Shown: positions 47,384-56,956 of the stretch, piece by piece
How positions within the stretch are numbered: the first letter of the stretch is position 1
Layout: every line of letters begins with the position of its first letter
Origin: Magnetovibrio sp.
Lineage (GTDB): Bacteria > Pseudomonadota > Alphaproteobacteria > Rhodospirillales > Magnetovibrionaceae
DNA length: 64,000 nt
NCBI RefSeq assembly: GCF_036568125.1
Contig: NZ_DATCTF010000013.1
Location: 62,001-126,000 of the forward strand
Reading direction: 5' to 3'
Position numbers and translations under genes: made by a program
Notes under the pieces: model-generated
The model's input: the letters and a program-made list of their open reading frames with translations, nothing else
Databases searched by the model: none
Told to the model about the DNA's origin: nothing

Positions 47384-48316
47384 CTAATACCCCTGGTCGA
47401 AATCCACCAGATTGTCCGGTGCTTCGCCGTTTTCGAGCGCGCGGATCGTTTTGGCGATGATTTCGCTCGACGACATCGGCGTGGTCAGGCTGGCGATGTG
47501 CGGGGTGACGAAGACATTATCCATAGCCCAGTATGGATGATCGTCCGGCAACGGTTCGGTGTTGAACACATCCAGCGCCGCAGCCGCGATATGGCCGCTT
47601 TCAAGTGCCGCGATCAGATCGTCGTCGACCACCAATCCACCGCGCCCGGCGTTGACGATGAACGCGCCCTGGGGTAATTCGGCCAAGGTTTCGGCGTTGA
47701 GCAAACCTTGGGTGGCGGCGGTGTGGGGCAACAGGCACAGCAAGATCTCGCACTGGCGTAAAAACGGCTTCAAGCCGTCTTCGCCGGCGAAGCTTCGAAC
47801 GCCCGGCAGATCCTTCGGCGTGCGGCTCCAACCGCTGAGGCTTTCAAACCCCAACATCAACAACGCATGGGCACAGCCTTGGCCCAATTCGCCGAGGCCC
47901 AAAATACCGACGCGGCGCTTTTGCGTATCGGCGTTGTCGTGCTGGGTCCAGACGCGGGCGCGCTGCTGGCGGGCGTAGACGTGTAGGTCGCGGTGAAAAT
48001 GCAAAACCCAATGGACCATGTATTCGACCATGCCGCTGGTCAGGCGCTCGTCCACCAGCCGCACCAAGGGCACGGCCTGGGGCAGGGTGTGATCTTGCAG
48101 CAATGCATCGACGCCGGCGCCCAAGTTGATGATGCCTTTCAAGTTGCGAAAGCGCGCCAACAAGCCCGGCGCGGGCTTCCACACCAATGCGTAGTCGATT
48201 TCGTTCTCATCGATGCTGTCCACGCCCCACGCGAACACGTCGGCTTCGGGGATATTGAGGCGCAATGGTTTGCGCCATGGCGCGAAATCGTCGGGGCTGA
48301 TGAAAACAATCTTCAT
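47384..48316 (-). CDS. ghrA: Glyoxylate/hydroxypyruvate reductase A-type 2-hydroxyacid dehydrogenase
   Basis: A 310-residue NAD(P)H-dependent 2-hydroxyacid dehydrogenase. The Rossmann motif is GILGLGELGQGCAHAL, the substrate arginine is in NAGRGGLV, the catalytic glutamate follows in FNTEPLP and the histidine is in TPHIAS. The short N-terminal domain and the APWRKP and VDERLTSGMVEYM segments fit the GhrA subfamily, which reduces glyoxylate and hydroxypyruvate. The ATG overlaps the stop of the upstream transporter ATPase gene by four bases. Confidence 0.9.
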   Translation of the reverse strand: MKIVFISPDDFAPWRKPLRLNIPEADVFAWGVDSIDENEIDYALVWKPAPGLLARFRNLKGIINLGAGVDALLQDHTLPQAVPLVRLVDERLTSGMVEYMVHWVLHFHRDLHVYARQQRARVWTQHDNADTQKRRVGILGLGELGQGCAHALLMLGFESLSGWSRTPKDLPGVRSFAGEDGLKPFLRQCEILLCLLPHTAATQGLLNAETLAELPQGAFIVNAGRGGLVVDDDLIAALESGHIAAAALDVFNTEPLPDDHPYWAMDNVFVTPHIASLTTPMSSSEIIAKTIRALENGEAPDNLVDFDQGY

Positions 48317-49938
48317 AAGGATACCACGCCGCTATCGTCGGCTTCGATGTTGAAGGCCGCGTTCATCAGCGCCTGGGTGTAGGCCTGCTTGGGGTTGTCG
48401 AACACCTCGTCGGCCGGTCCTTGTTCGACCACGCGGCCTTTTTGCATCACCATCACGTCGTGGGCCAGGGCGCGCACGACTTTCAAATCGTGACTGATGA
48501 ACAGGTAGGCGAGATCGTGCTTTTTCTGCAGATCGCGCAGCAGTTCGACGATTTGCGCCTGGACCGAAACGTCCAGCGCGCTGGTCGGTTCGTCCAACGC
48601 GATCAGTTCGGGCTTAAGCACCAACGCACGGGCGATGGAGATGCGCTGGCGCTGGCCTCCGGAAAATTCGTGCGGATAGCGGTCCATCATGTCGGAACTC
48701 AGTCCCACTTCGTCAAGCACGTCGGCGACCAGGGCGCGGCGCTCGGCGACCGTCTTGGCCAAGCCGTGGACTTCCAGCCCCTCGCCGATGATTTGCGCCA
48801 CCGACATGCGCGGGCTGAGGCTGCCGAACGGGTCTTGAAACACGATCTGCATCTGGCGGCGCAGCGGCCGTACGGCCTTGCCGCTGAGACCGTGCAGATT
48901 TTGGTCCTTGAACGTGATCGCCCCGGATGAGCGTTCCAAGCGCAGCAACGCCCGCGCCAAGGTCGATTTGCCCGACCCGCTTTCGCCGACGATGCCGAGC
49001 GTCTGGCCGCGCTTGACCGTAAGCGTGACGCCGTCGACCGCTTTGATGTGATCGACGGTGCGGCGGATGAAGCCTTGCTTGATCGGAAACCATACCTTGA
49101 GGTCGGTGGCGATCATGATTTGCGCCGCGTTGGCGTCGGCCGGTTCGGGGCGGCCTTTGGGTTCCGATCCCAGCAGGTGCTGGGTATAGGGATGCTGGGG
49201 GGTTTCGAACACGTCTCGGGTCGCGCCGTGTTCGACCAGTAGGCCGTTTTGCATCACGTAGGCGCGGTCGGCGATGCGCCGCACGATGCCGAGATCGTGG
49301 GTGATGAACAAAATGCCCAAACCCATCTTGGCCTGTAGATCGGAGAGCAGTTTGAGCAACTGCGCCTGAATGGTGACGTCGACGGCGGTGGTGGGCTCGT
49401 CGGCGATCAACAGGTCGGGTTCGTTGGCCAACGCCATGGCGATCATGATGCGTTGTTGCTGGCCGCCGGAAAATTCGTGGGGCAGATTGCCGAGGCGCGG
49501 GATCTGAGCTTCCAGCCCGACCAAGTTCATCAACTCTTCGACCCGTGTGCGCACTTGGGTTTTGCTGCGCGCATGGTGGGTGGTGATGATTTCCGCGATT
49601 TGCTGGCCGATGGGGTGCAGCGGGTTGAGGCTGGTGAGCGGTTCTTGAAACACCATCGAGATGTCTTCGCCGCGCAAACCGCGCATCACCGCCTTGGGCG
49701 CGCCCATCAATTCTTGACCGCGAAATTTGACCGATCCGCTGGGGTGCTTGGCCAACGGATACGGCAACAGCTGCATGACCGACAGTGCGCTGACCGATTT
49801 GCCCGATCCGCTTTCGCCGACCAAGGCCACGGTCTCGCCCTTTTCGACGTGAAACGACACACCCTTGACGGCCTGGACCGCGTGGCGGCCATCGCCGAAG
49901 GTGACCGAGAGGTCTTGGACATCCAAAAGGCGGCTCAT
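48313..49938 (-). CDS. yejF: Oligopeptide-type ABC transporter ATP-binding protein with two ATPase domains (YejF)
   Basis: A 541-residue fused ATPase. Each half has Walker A (GESGSGKS at about residues 41-48 and again near 330), the LSGGQ-type signature (EFSGGQQQRI and EFSGGQRQRI) and Walker B (LLIADEPTTAVD and LIALDEPTSALD). It powers uptake through YejB/YejE of peptides delivered by YejA. The start at 49938 (MSRLLDVQDLSVTF) overlaps the yejE stop as ATGA; the upstream extension is inside yejE. In enterobacteria this system imports microcin C-like peptides. Confidence 0.95.
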   Translation of the reverse strand: MSRLLDVQDLSVTFGDGRHAVQAVKGVSFHVEKGETVALVGESGSGKSVSALSVMQLLPYPLAKHPSGSVKFRGQELMGAPKAVMRGLRGEDISMVFQEPLTSLNPLHPIGQQIAEIITTHHARSKTQVRTRVEELMNLVGLEAQIPRLGNLPHEFSGGQQQRIMIAMALANEPDLLIADEPTTAVDVTIQAQLLKLLSDLQAKMGLGILFITHDLGIVRRIADRAYVMQNGLLVEHGATRDVFETPQHPYTQHLLGSEPKGRPEPADANAAQIMIATDLKVWFPIKQGFIRRTVDHIKAVDGVTLTVKRGQTLGIVGESGSGKSTLARALLRLERSSGAITFKDQNLHGLSGKAVRPLRRQMQIVFQDPFGSLSPRMSVAQIIGEGLEVHGLAKTVAERRALVADVLDEVGLSSDMMDRYPHEFSGGQRQRISIARALVLKPELIALDEPTSALDVSVQAQIVELLRDLQKKHDLAYLFISHDLKVVRALAHDVMVMQKGRVVEQGPADEVFDNPKQAYTQALMNAAFNIEADDSGVVSL

Positions 49939-51008
49939 GAGCGGAACACCTTTCGCGGATCGAAAGCGTCGCGCACCGCTTCGCCGATGAACACCAACAG
50001 CGTCAGCATGATCGAAACGACGAAAAACGCCGTCAGCCCCAACCACGGCGCGTGCAGGTTGGCTTTACCTTGGGCCAGCAGCTCGCCCAACGACGCCGAG
50101 CCCGGTGGCAAGCCGAACCCCATGAAGTCCAACGCGGTGAGGATGGTCACCGATGAGGAGGTGATGAACGGCAAAAACGTGATGGTCGCGACCATGGCGT
50201 TGGGCAGGATGTGACGAAACATGATGGTGATGTTGTCGACGCCTAAGGCACGGGCGGCACGCACGTAATCGAGGCTGCGGGTTTTATAGAATTCGGCGCG
50301 CACCACGCCGACCAGACTCATCCAGCTGAACAGCAACATCAAGCCCAGCAGCCACCAGAAATTCGGTTCGATGATCGACGCCATGATGATCAGCAGATAG
50401 AGCATCGGCAGGCCCGACCAAATTTCGATGAAACGCTGAAACAGCAAATCCGTCAGCCCGCCGAAATAGCCCTGCACCGCGCCCGCCGCGATGCCGATGG
50501 CGGAACTGACGATGGTCAGCGTTAGGCCGAACAGGATTGAGATGCGAAAGCCGTAGATCAAACGCGCCGCCACGTCGCGGCCTTGGTCGTCGGTGCCCAG
50601 ATAGTTGACCGCGTCGGGCGGGCTCGGCGCGGGTTGGGTCAGCGCGTAGTTGACCGAATCGTACGAAAAGCGGATCAACGGCCACACGATCCAGCCCTGT
50701 TCGTTGATCATGTCTTGGACTTCCAGATCGGAATATTCGGTTGGCGTTTCCAAAAAACCGCCGAAGGTGGTTTCGGGATAATCCATGACGATAGGCACAT
50801 ACAGCTCGCCCGCATAGCTGACCAAAATGGGCCGGTCGTTGGCGATCAATTCGGCGAACAGGCTGGTGACGAACAGGAACAGAAAGATCCACAGCGACCA
50901 ATAGCCGCGACGGTTGGCCTTGAAGTTGTCGATGCGCCGCCGGTTGATGGGCGAAATGGTCATGCCGAGGAACCGGGGCGTTGAGCTGTGAGGGACGATG
51001 GGCGGCAT
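49935..51008 (-). CDS. yejE: Oligopeptide-type ABC transporter permease YejE
   Basis: A 357-residue permease with a long N-terminal periplasmic region after the first helix (residues about 36-54), as typical of YejE, then five further helices. The binding-protein-dependent transport motif is the segment DYVRAARALGVDNITIMFRH, which contacts the ATPase. ATG 51008 lies two bases after the yejB stop; MTISPINRRR (16th residue) is a possible later start. It works with YejB as a heterodimer. Confidence 0.95.
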   Translation of the reverse strand: MPPIVPHSSTPRFLGMTISPINRRRIDNFKANRRGYWSLWIFLFLFVTSLFAELIANDRPILVSYAGELYVPIVMDYPETTFGGFLETPTEYSDLEVQDMINEQGWIVWPLIRFSYDSVNYALTQPAPSPPDAVNYLGTDDQGRDVAARLIYGFRISILFGLTLTIVSSAIGIAAGAVQGYFGGLTDLLFQRFIEIWSGLPMLYLLIIMASIIEPNFWWLLGLMLLFSWMSLVGVVRAEFYKTRSLDYVRAARALGVDNITIMFRHILPNAMVATITFLPFITSSSVTILTALDFMGFGLPPGSASLGELLAQGKANLHAPWLGLTAFFVVSIMLTLLVFIGEAVRDAFDPRKVFRS

Positions 51009-51010
51009 GG

Positions 51011-52132
51011 TTAGCGCTCCATCTTTTCGAAATCGATGCGTGGGTCGACAACGTGATACATGATGTCGCCGATCAAGCTCATGATCAGGCCCAGCAGGGT
51101 GAAGAAATAAACCGTCGCGAACATCACCGGATAATCGCGTTTGATGGCGGCCTCAAAGCCCAGCAGGCCCAGCCCGTCGAGCGAAAAGATCACCTCGATC
51201 AGCAACGACCCGGTGAACAGAATGCCGATGAACGCGCCGGGAAATCCGGCAATCACGATCAGCATGGCGTTGCGAAACACGTGCCCGTACATGACCCGGC
51301 TTTCCGTCAGGCCCTTGGCGCGCGCGGTCATGACGTATTGTTTGTTGATCTCTTCCAGGTACGAGTTCTTGGTCAGCATGGTCAGGCTGGCGAACCCGCC
51401 GATCACCAATGCGCCGACCGGCAACACCATGTGCCATAAATAGTCAGTGATTTTACCGAACGTGCTCAAATCCGACCAATTGTCCGACGTCAGTCCGCGC
51501 AACGGAAACCAATCGAAATAGCGACCGCCCGCGAACAAGATGATCAGCAAGATGGCGAACAGAAAGCTGGGGATGGCGTTGCCGACGATCACCACCGACG
51601 AGGTCGCGATGTCGAAGCGCGAGCCGTCCTTGACCGCTTTCAAGATGCCCAACGGGATCGAAATCAGATACACCAGCAGCGTGGTCCATAGTCCCAGCGA
51701 AATCGATACCGGCATTTTGTCGAGCACCAGATCCACCACCTTGCGGTCGCGGAAATAGCTTTCGCCGAAATCGAAGGTGGCGTAGTTCTTCATCATCATC
51801 CAAAAGCGTTCGTGCGCGGGCTTGTCGAAGCCGTACATTTTTTCGATTTCAGCGATGAATTCCGGGTCCAGACCTTGCGCGCCGCGGTACTTGCTCTGCC
51901 CGCCGCCTTGAGATGTGGTTTTGCTTCCGCCGCCGCCGCTGCCGCTGCCGACTTCGCCGCCGTTGGACCCGGCGATGCGCGCCGTCGCGCCGACGTCGAG
52001 GCCTTGGATCTGGGCAATCATCTGTTCCACCGGACCGCCGGGCGCGGCTTGGATGACCGCGAAGTTGATGACCATGATCCCAAATAGGGTCGGAATGATC
52101 AGGGCCAGGCGGCGGAGGATGTATGCGAACAT
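51011..52132 (-). CDS. yejB: Oligopeptide-type ABC transporter permease YejB
   Basis: A 373-residue permease with an N-terminal helix ([20 protein letters not shown]), a long periplasmic loop and five helices. The EAA-type coupling motif is [21 protein letters not shown] Gly/Ser-rich low-complexity segment ([13 protein letters not shown]) lies in the periplasmic loop near residues 59-72 and is unlike the compact loops of most relatives. It starts nine bases after yejA and two bases before yejE. Confidence 0.95.
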   Translation of the reverse strand: MFAYILRRLALIIPTLFGIMVINFAVIQAAPGGPVEQMIAQIQGLDVGATARIAGSNGGEVGSGSGGGGSKTTSQGGGQSKYRGAQGLDPEFIAEIEKMYGFDKPAHERFWMMMKNYATFDFGESYFRDRKVVDLVLDKMPVSISLGLWTTLLVYLISIPLGILKAVKDGSRFDIATSSVVIVGNAIPSFLFAILLIILFAGGRYFDWFPLRGLTSDNWSDLSTFGKITDYLWHMVLPVGALVIGGFASLTMLTKNSYLEEINKQYVMTARAKGLTESRVMYGHVFRNAMLIVIAGFPGAFIGILFTGSLLIEVIFSLDGLGLLGFEAAIKRDYPVMFATVYFFTLLGLIMSLIGDIMYHVVDPRIDFEKMER

Positions 52133-52141
52133 GACGGCTGT

Positions 52142-53983
52142 TTACTTCTTGCCTTGCGCGGCGGCCAGCTTCGCGGCCTTGGCCTCGTCGTACCACCACG
52201 TGCCGATTTGCGTGCCTTGCATCGGCACGATGTCGGGGCGGGTGAACTTGTTCCAGTAAATCAGGCGATCATAAGGGATGTGCCAGTGCGGCACCACGTA
52301 GTGGCCCCATTGCAGCACCCGGTCCAGGGCATGCACGCGGGTCACCAGATCTTCGCGGGTGCCGGCGGAAATGATCCCGTCGATCAACGCATCGATCACC
52401 GGATCCTTGATGCCGATGAGGTTGCGGCTGCCGGGGGTGTCGGCGGCGGCGGTGCCCCAAAAGCCGCGCTGTTCGTTACCCGGCGACATGGATTGTCCCC
52501 AACTGCTGACCACGATGTCGAAATCGAAGCTGCGGATGCGCTCGATGTATTGAGCGGTGTCGATGGTGCGCACCCGGGCCTTGACGCCGAGGCGTTCGAG
52601 ATTCTTGGCGAACGGCAGCACCACGCGTTCGAATTCGGGCTGGATCAACAGCACCTCGAATTCCATAACCTCGCCGGTGGCGGTGTTGACGCGCTGCTTG
52701 TCCTTGATCTCCCAGCCCGCTTCCTTGAGTAGGCGGTCGGCCTGCCTGAGATTGTCGCGGATGCGGCCGTCGCCTTGAGTGGCCGGGGGGTGGAATTCGG
52801 TGGTGAACACTTCATCGGGGATGAGCCCGCGGTAGGGTTCGAGAATTTTCAATTCGTCCGCGCTGGGCAAGCCGGTGGCGGCCAGTTCGGAATTGTCGAA
52901 GAAGCTGCGGCTGCGGGTGTATTGGCCGTAAAACAGGTTCTTGTTGGCCCATTCGAAATCGAACGCGTAGCTCAGTGCTTGGCGCACTCGGGCATCTTTG
53001 AAAATGGCGCGCCGCGTGTTGGGCACGAAGCCCTGCATGCCTTGGGGACGTTCGTGGCCGACCTCTTCCTTGACAATCAGGCCGTTCGCGACTTCGGGCA
53101 TGTCATAAGAGGTGGCCCAGATTTTCGAGGTGTTTTCGCTGCGAAAATCGATCGCGCCGCCCTTGAACGCTTCGACCGAAACGCTGGCATCGCGGAAATA
53201 TTCGTAGCGGATTTCGTTGAAATTGTTGTGTCCGACGTTGACCGGCAAATTCCGCCCCCAATAGTCTTCGACGCGTGTGTAGGTGACGGACCGTCCGACG
53301 TCGAAGGCGGTGAGCTTGTAGGGGCCGGAACCCAGCGGCGGCTCCAGCGAGGTTTTTTCGAAATCGCGCGTCGCCCAATAGTGCTTGGGCAGCACCGCCA
53401 TTTGCCCGATGATCAAGGGCAGTTCACGATTTTCCTTGGTCTTGAAGGTGAATTTGACGCTCAACGGGTCGATCACGTCGACCTTGTCCACATCGGCGTA
53501 ATAAAAGCGGTACGACGGCGCGCCCTTTTCGATCAGGGTTTCGAACGTCCATTTGACGTCTTCGGCGGTGATCGGCTGACCGTCGTGCCATTTGGCCTCG
53601 GGACGCATGTGGAAGACGATCCAGGAGCGATCTTCGGGAACTTCGACGCTTTCGGCCAGCAAACCGTATTCGGTGAAGGCTTCGTCGGCCGAAGAGGTCA
53701 GCAATGAATCGTACAAAGAACCGATGCCGTCCGCGACCTCGCCTTTGGAAATGAAGCCGTTGAAACTGTCGAAGCTGCCCAGCCCGCCGTAGCGGATCGA
53801 ACCGCCCTTAGGAGCGTTCGGATTGACGTAGTCGAAGTGCTTGAAGTCGGGGCCGTATTTCGGCGCGCCGTGCATGGCGATGGCGTGGATGGGTGCGATG
53901 TCAGCCGCCCACGTCGATGGCATTGAGAATACGACACTCAACACGGCGGCGGTTGCACAGAAAGCGCTCTTCAAGCTTGGCAT
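52142..53983 (-). CDS. yejA: Periplasmic peptide-binding protein YejA
   Basis: A 613-residue extracellular solute-binding protein of family 5. The signal peptide covers residues 1-26 (ending TWA). HAIAMHGAPKYGPDFKHFDY and the PNAPKGGSIRYGGLGSFDSF opening are typical of YejA, as is RPEAKWHDGQPITAEDVKWT. It captures oligopeptides for YejBEF. It is the first gene of yejA-yejB-yejE-yejF-ghrA, all closely spaced. The gap to the upstream GGDEF gene stop is 81 bases, enough for a promoter. Confidence 0.95.
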   Translation of the reverse strand: MPSLKSAFCATAAVLSVVFSMPSTWAADIAPIHAIAMHGAPKYGPDFKHFDYVNPNAPKGGSIRYGGLGSFDSFNGFISKGEVADGIGSLYDSLLTSSADEAFTEYGLLAESVEVPEDRSWIVFHMRPEAKWHDGQPITAEDVKWTFETLIEKGAPSYRFYYADVDKVDVIDPLSVKFTFKTKENRELPLIIGQMAVLPKHYWATRDFEKTSLEPPLGSGPYKLTAFDVGRSVTYTRVEDYWGRNLPVNVGHNNFNEIRYEYFRDASVSVEAFKGGAIDFRSENTSKIWATSYDMPEVANGLIVKEEVGHERPQGMQGFVPNTRRAIFKDARVRQALSYAFDFEWANKNLFYGQYTRSRSFFDNSELAATGLPSADELKILEPYRGLIPDEVFTTEFHPPATQGDGRIRDNLRQADRLLKEAGWEIKDKQRVNTATGEVMEFEVLLIQPEFERVVLPFAKNLERLGVKARVRTIDTAQYIERIRSFDFDIVVSSWGQSMSPGNEQRGFWGTAAADTPGSRNLIGIKDPVIDALIDGIISAGTREDLVTRVHALDRVLQWGHYVVPHWHIPYDRLIYWNKFTRPDIVPMQGTQIGTWWYDEAKAAKLAAAQGKK

Positions 53984-54064
53984 GGAGGTCCCCGTTAACG
54001 GCTTGGCCTAAATCGCTTTTGAATGTGCACGTTGATTGTGGCCGGATCAAGGACATGTTGGCAT

Positions 54065-55345
54065 TTAGCGCCCTTTGCCTTTGAGATCTTTGTAGAATTT
54101 GTAGTTGTTACGGCCTTCTTCCTTGACCGCGTACATGGCCTCGTCGGCGGCGCGGGCCAGCTCGTCCATGGTCTTGCCGTCCTCGGGGAACACGCTGATG
54201 CCGATGGATGCGCCCACCACGGCGTGTTGGCCGCCCGGCACTTCGATGTTTTCGGTCAGCTTGGAGATGACCTTTTTCGCGACCACTGCGGCGCTGTCGG
54301 GATGGTCGAGGTTTTCCAAGATGGCGACAAACTCATCGCCACCGAAGCGTGCCACGGTGTCCGATTGACGCACACAAGACAACATTCGTTCCGCCACGGT
54401 TTTGAGCACCGCATCGCCCGCTTCATGGCCCAGTTCGTCGTTGATGGGCTTGAACTTGTCCAAATCCACGAACATCAAGGCCAATGGCTTGTTGGAGCGC
54501 TCGGATCGATAAATCGCGCGTTCGACGCGCTCGATGTACAGATTGCGGTTGGGCAGTTTGGTCAGGGCGTCGTGGTGGGCGAGATAATGAATTTTATCGA
54601 GCGCTTTTTTGCGCTCGGTGATGTCGCGGACCACCCCGGTGAACAGGCGTTGATTGCCTTCCATCATTTCTGTGACCGAAAGCTCAATGGGGAAAACTGC
54701 GCCGTTGGCATGCTGGCCTTCGAATTCCATCGCCGAATTTATGATCTCGCCCTCGCCGGTTTTGACGTAACGATCCAGGTAATTGTCGTGATGGTCGGCG
54801 TATTGTTTGGGCATCAGCATTTTGATGTTTTGTCCCAAAACATGAGTTCTGGGATAACCGAACAAGCGCTCACCCGCGGCGTTGATCGATTGTACGTTGC
54901 CTTTTTGGTCGATGGTGATGATGGCGTCGCGCACCGTGCCGAGCACGTTGGCGAGGCGTTGCTCGCGCTTGCGGGCGTCTTCAGACGCACGGATGTAATT
55001 GCTGATATCGCGGCATTCGACCATGTAGCTTTTGGCTTGGCTCTCGAGTGCGCGCACCCGCATCAACACGTCGATGGGGACGGCGTTCAACGGACGCAGC
55101 TTCAGCGGCACACCCGCCTCTTCCTCGGCGAACGCGTCTATGCCCAGCGCGATCAAGTCGGCGTAGTCGGCGTGGATAAACTCCGCCAGCCCATGTCCGA
55201 GCACGGCGTTTTCATCACTCGCGCCGAGCATGTCGACGCCGGCGGGATTGATGTAGGTCAGGCGACCGTCTTTCAGCACGGCCACCAAATTGGAAATGGC
55301 GCGCAGAAGTTCGGAATCGCAGTCGTTCCGTGTTGTGTCGTTCAC
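54065..55345 (-). CDS. PAS-PAS-GGDEF diguanylate cyclase
   Basis: A 426-residue soluble protein with two PAS domains and a GGDEF domain. The first PAS is at about residues 12-115, the second at 128-245, GGDEF at 335-339 with the inhibitory RQSD site at 326-329, and metal residues in FVDLDKFKPIND. No EAL domain follows. The second PAS resembles the FixL sensor (LMPKQYADHHDNYLDRY), but the haem histidine position is Glu (GEGEII), so it probably does not bind haem in that way. It starts with GTG behind GGGAG. It makes cyclic-di-GMP with product inhibition. Confidence 0.92.
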   Translation of the reverse strand: MNDTTRNDCDSELLRAISNLVAVLKDGRLTYINPAGVDMLGASDENAVLGHGLAEFIHADYADLIALGIDAFAEEEAGVPLKLRPLNAVPIDVLMRVRALESQAKSYMVECRDISNYIRASEDARKREQRLANVLGTVRDAIITIDQKGNVQSINAAGERLFGYPRTHVLGQNIKMLMPKQYADHHDNYLDRYVKTGEGEIINSAMEFEGQHANGAVFPIELSVTEMMEGNQRLFTGVVRDITERKKALDKIHYLAHHDALTKLPNRNLYIERVERAIYRSERSNKPLALMFVDLDKFKPINDELGHEAGDAVLKTVAERMLSCVRQSDTVARFGGDEFVAILENLDHPDSAAVVAKKVISKLTENIEVPGGQHAVVGASIGISVFPEDGKTMDELARAADEAMYAVKEEGRNNYKFYKDLKGKGR

Positions 55346-55371
55346 TCATTTCTCCCTTTGGGGAGTTGCGA

Positions 55372-56145
55372 TTAGCTTTGAAGCTGTTTAAGGGCCGCCG
55401 AGTGTGTGTTTTTGTCTCCCGCCGCGAGCACGCGACCGTCTGATTGAAGCGTGACCGGGGCGCCATCCCAGTCGGTGATGATGCCGCCGGCGCCTTCGAT
55501 CACAGGCGCCAGGGCAGCGAAATCGTATGTGCCGAGGCTGGCTTCGCAGACCAGATCGACATGACCGGCCGCGAGCAGGCCGTAAGCGTAGCAGTCGCCG
55601 CCGTAAACCGTGCGCCATGCCGCCTTGGACAAACGTTCGAAGGCCTCTTGGTTGGCGCCGGAAAACATTGCCGGCGTGGTGGCATAGAGCCAGGCGGTGT
55701 CCAGGGCGGTGCCCGTGCGGGTTTTGATGACCTTGCCGTTCAGCGTGGTGGGATAGCCTTGCGCACCGACCCAGCGCTCGTCCATGCCGGGCGCATCGAT
55801 CACGCCGACGATGGGTTTGCCGTTTTGGCACAGCGCGATCAGGGTGCCGAACAGCGGCTTGCCGGTGACGAACGAATTGGTGCCGTCGATGGGGTCGAGA
55901 ACCCAGACGAATTCGGCGTCGACGTTTTCGCTGCCGTATTCTTCGCCCAAGATGCCGTGGTCGGGATACGTATCGGTGATGATCTTGCGCATCACCCGTT
56001 CGGCGCTACGGTCGGCTTCGGTGACCGGCGAGGCGTCCGATTTCGCGTCGACGGCGATGCCGGTGCGAAAGCGGCTCATGATCTCCGGGCGCGCGGCATT
56101 GGCGAGCACCACGGCCAAGTCGATGAAGTTCTGCATGGCGGCCAT
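55372..56145 (-). CDS. hisN: Inositol-monophosphatase-family phosphatase, HisN-type histidinol-phosphatase
   Basis: A 257-residue Mg-dependent phosphatase. Metal ligands are in ILGEEYG, DPIDGTNSF and the late YDFAALAPVIEGAGG. The alphaproteobacterial histidinol-phosphatase branch has this length and a SPVTEADRSAERVMR segment like the one here, so histidine synthesis (histidinol-phosphate to histidinol) is the best guess. Inositol-1-phosphate or another sugar phosphate is the alternative. No other his gene is nearby. Six bases separate its start from the upstream cytochrome gene. Confidence 0.85.
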   Translation of the reverse strand: MAAMQNFIDLAVVLANAARPEIMSRFRTGIAVDAKSDASPVTEADRSAERVMRKIITDTYPDHGILGEEYGSENVDAEFVWVLDPIDGTNSFVTGKPLFGTLIALCQNGKPIVGVIDAPGMDERWVGAQGYPTTLNGKVIKTRTGTALDTAWLYATTPAMFSGANQEAFERLSKAAWRTVYGGDCYAYGLLAAGHVDLVCEASLGTYDFAALAPVIEGAGGIITDWDGAPVTLQSDGRVLAAGDKNTHSAALKQLQS

Positions 56146-56151
56146 AATGCG

Positions 56152-56766
56152 TCAATCCGCGAGGGTTTTGAGGAATGCCAACACATTGGCACGGTCTTTG
56201 GCGTCCTTCAATCCGGCAAAGGTCATTTTGGTGTCCGGCACAAAGGTCCGCGGTCCGGCGATGAACGAATTGATTTCGGCTTCTGTCCAGGTGCCGCCGA
56301 ACATCGTCAGGGTCTTGGAATAACGGAAGGTTTCAGAAGCCGCTTTGTTGCGCCCGACGATGCCCCACAGATTGGGGCCGGTGCGGTCCTTGCCGCCTTT
56401 GTCGAAGGTGTGGCAGCTCATACATTTTTTGCGAAACAGGCTTTTGCCGCTTTCCGCGTCGCCACCCGCCGCCACCGCCGCGATTTCGGCGACCGGCTCG
56501 GTTGGTGCGGGCGCAGGGGCGGGCTCGGGCGTAGCTTCGGCAACCGGCTCTGCTGCAGGGGCAGGCGCGGGTTCTGCAGCCGGTTCCGGTGTTGGTTCGG
56601 GAGCAGGTGCAGGTTCTGGGGCTGGCTCCATTGCGGGCTCCGTCGTCTCTTCGGCGACCTGCGGCTCCGAGGTGCCGTGCTTGGGAATCGCCATGTCGCC
56701 GACGTAATTGACAAACGCGAACACCGCGAGGGTGAACAGGATGGCGCCGAGAACGTTTTTGATCAT
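56152..56766 (-). CDS. Membrane-anchored monohaem cytochrome c with Pro/Ala/Glu linker
   Basis: A 204-residue cytochrome. An N-terminal uncleaved anchor (residues 4-24) is followed by a low-complexity linker of repeated PEPAPA/AEP units (about residues 40-100) and a class I cytochrome c domain with CMSCH at 115-119, GPNLWGIVGR, and the Met ligand in DTKMTFAG. It matches CycM-like c552 proteins that shuttle electrons between the bc1 complex and cytochrome oxidase. The ATG at 56766 is chosen for the anchor; the 32-codon upstream extension is arginine-rich non-coding. It is divergent from kdsB. Confidence 0.93.
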   Translation of the reverse strand: MIKNVLGAILFTLAVFAFVNYVGDMAIPKHGTSEPQVAEETTEPAMEPAPEPAPAPEPTPEPAAEPAPAPAAEPVAEATPEPAPAPAPTEPVAEIAAVAAGGDAESGKSLFRKKCMSCHTFDKGGKDRTGPNLWGIVGRNKAASETFRYSKTLTMFGGTWTEAEINSFIAGPRTFVPDTKMTFAGLKDAKDRANVLAFLKTLAD

Positions 56767-56956
56767 GAGAAAGCCCGCTTTTTTTATCTGCTGTAACGAC
56801 CCGTGTCCCATCGCCGCACGCCTGTAAGTTGCCCGGATGCGCCGATGTGCGACTTTAACCACAAGACCGCATCAACATCAATGGTGCCAAGGCCTTGAAT
56901 ATGCGTAAGCTATATGGTCTCGTGACGGCAGTTTGACAATCCTTGAGGTCTCGCAG

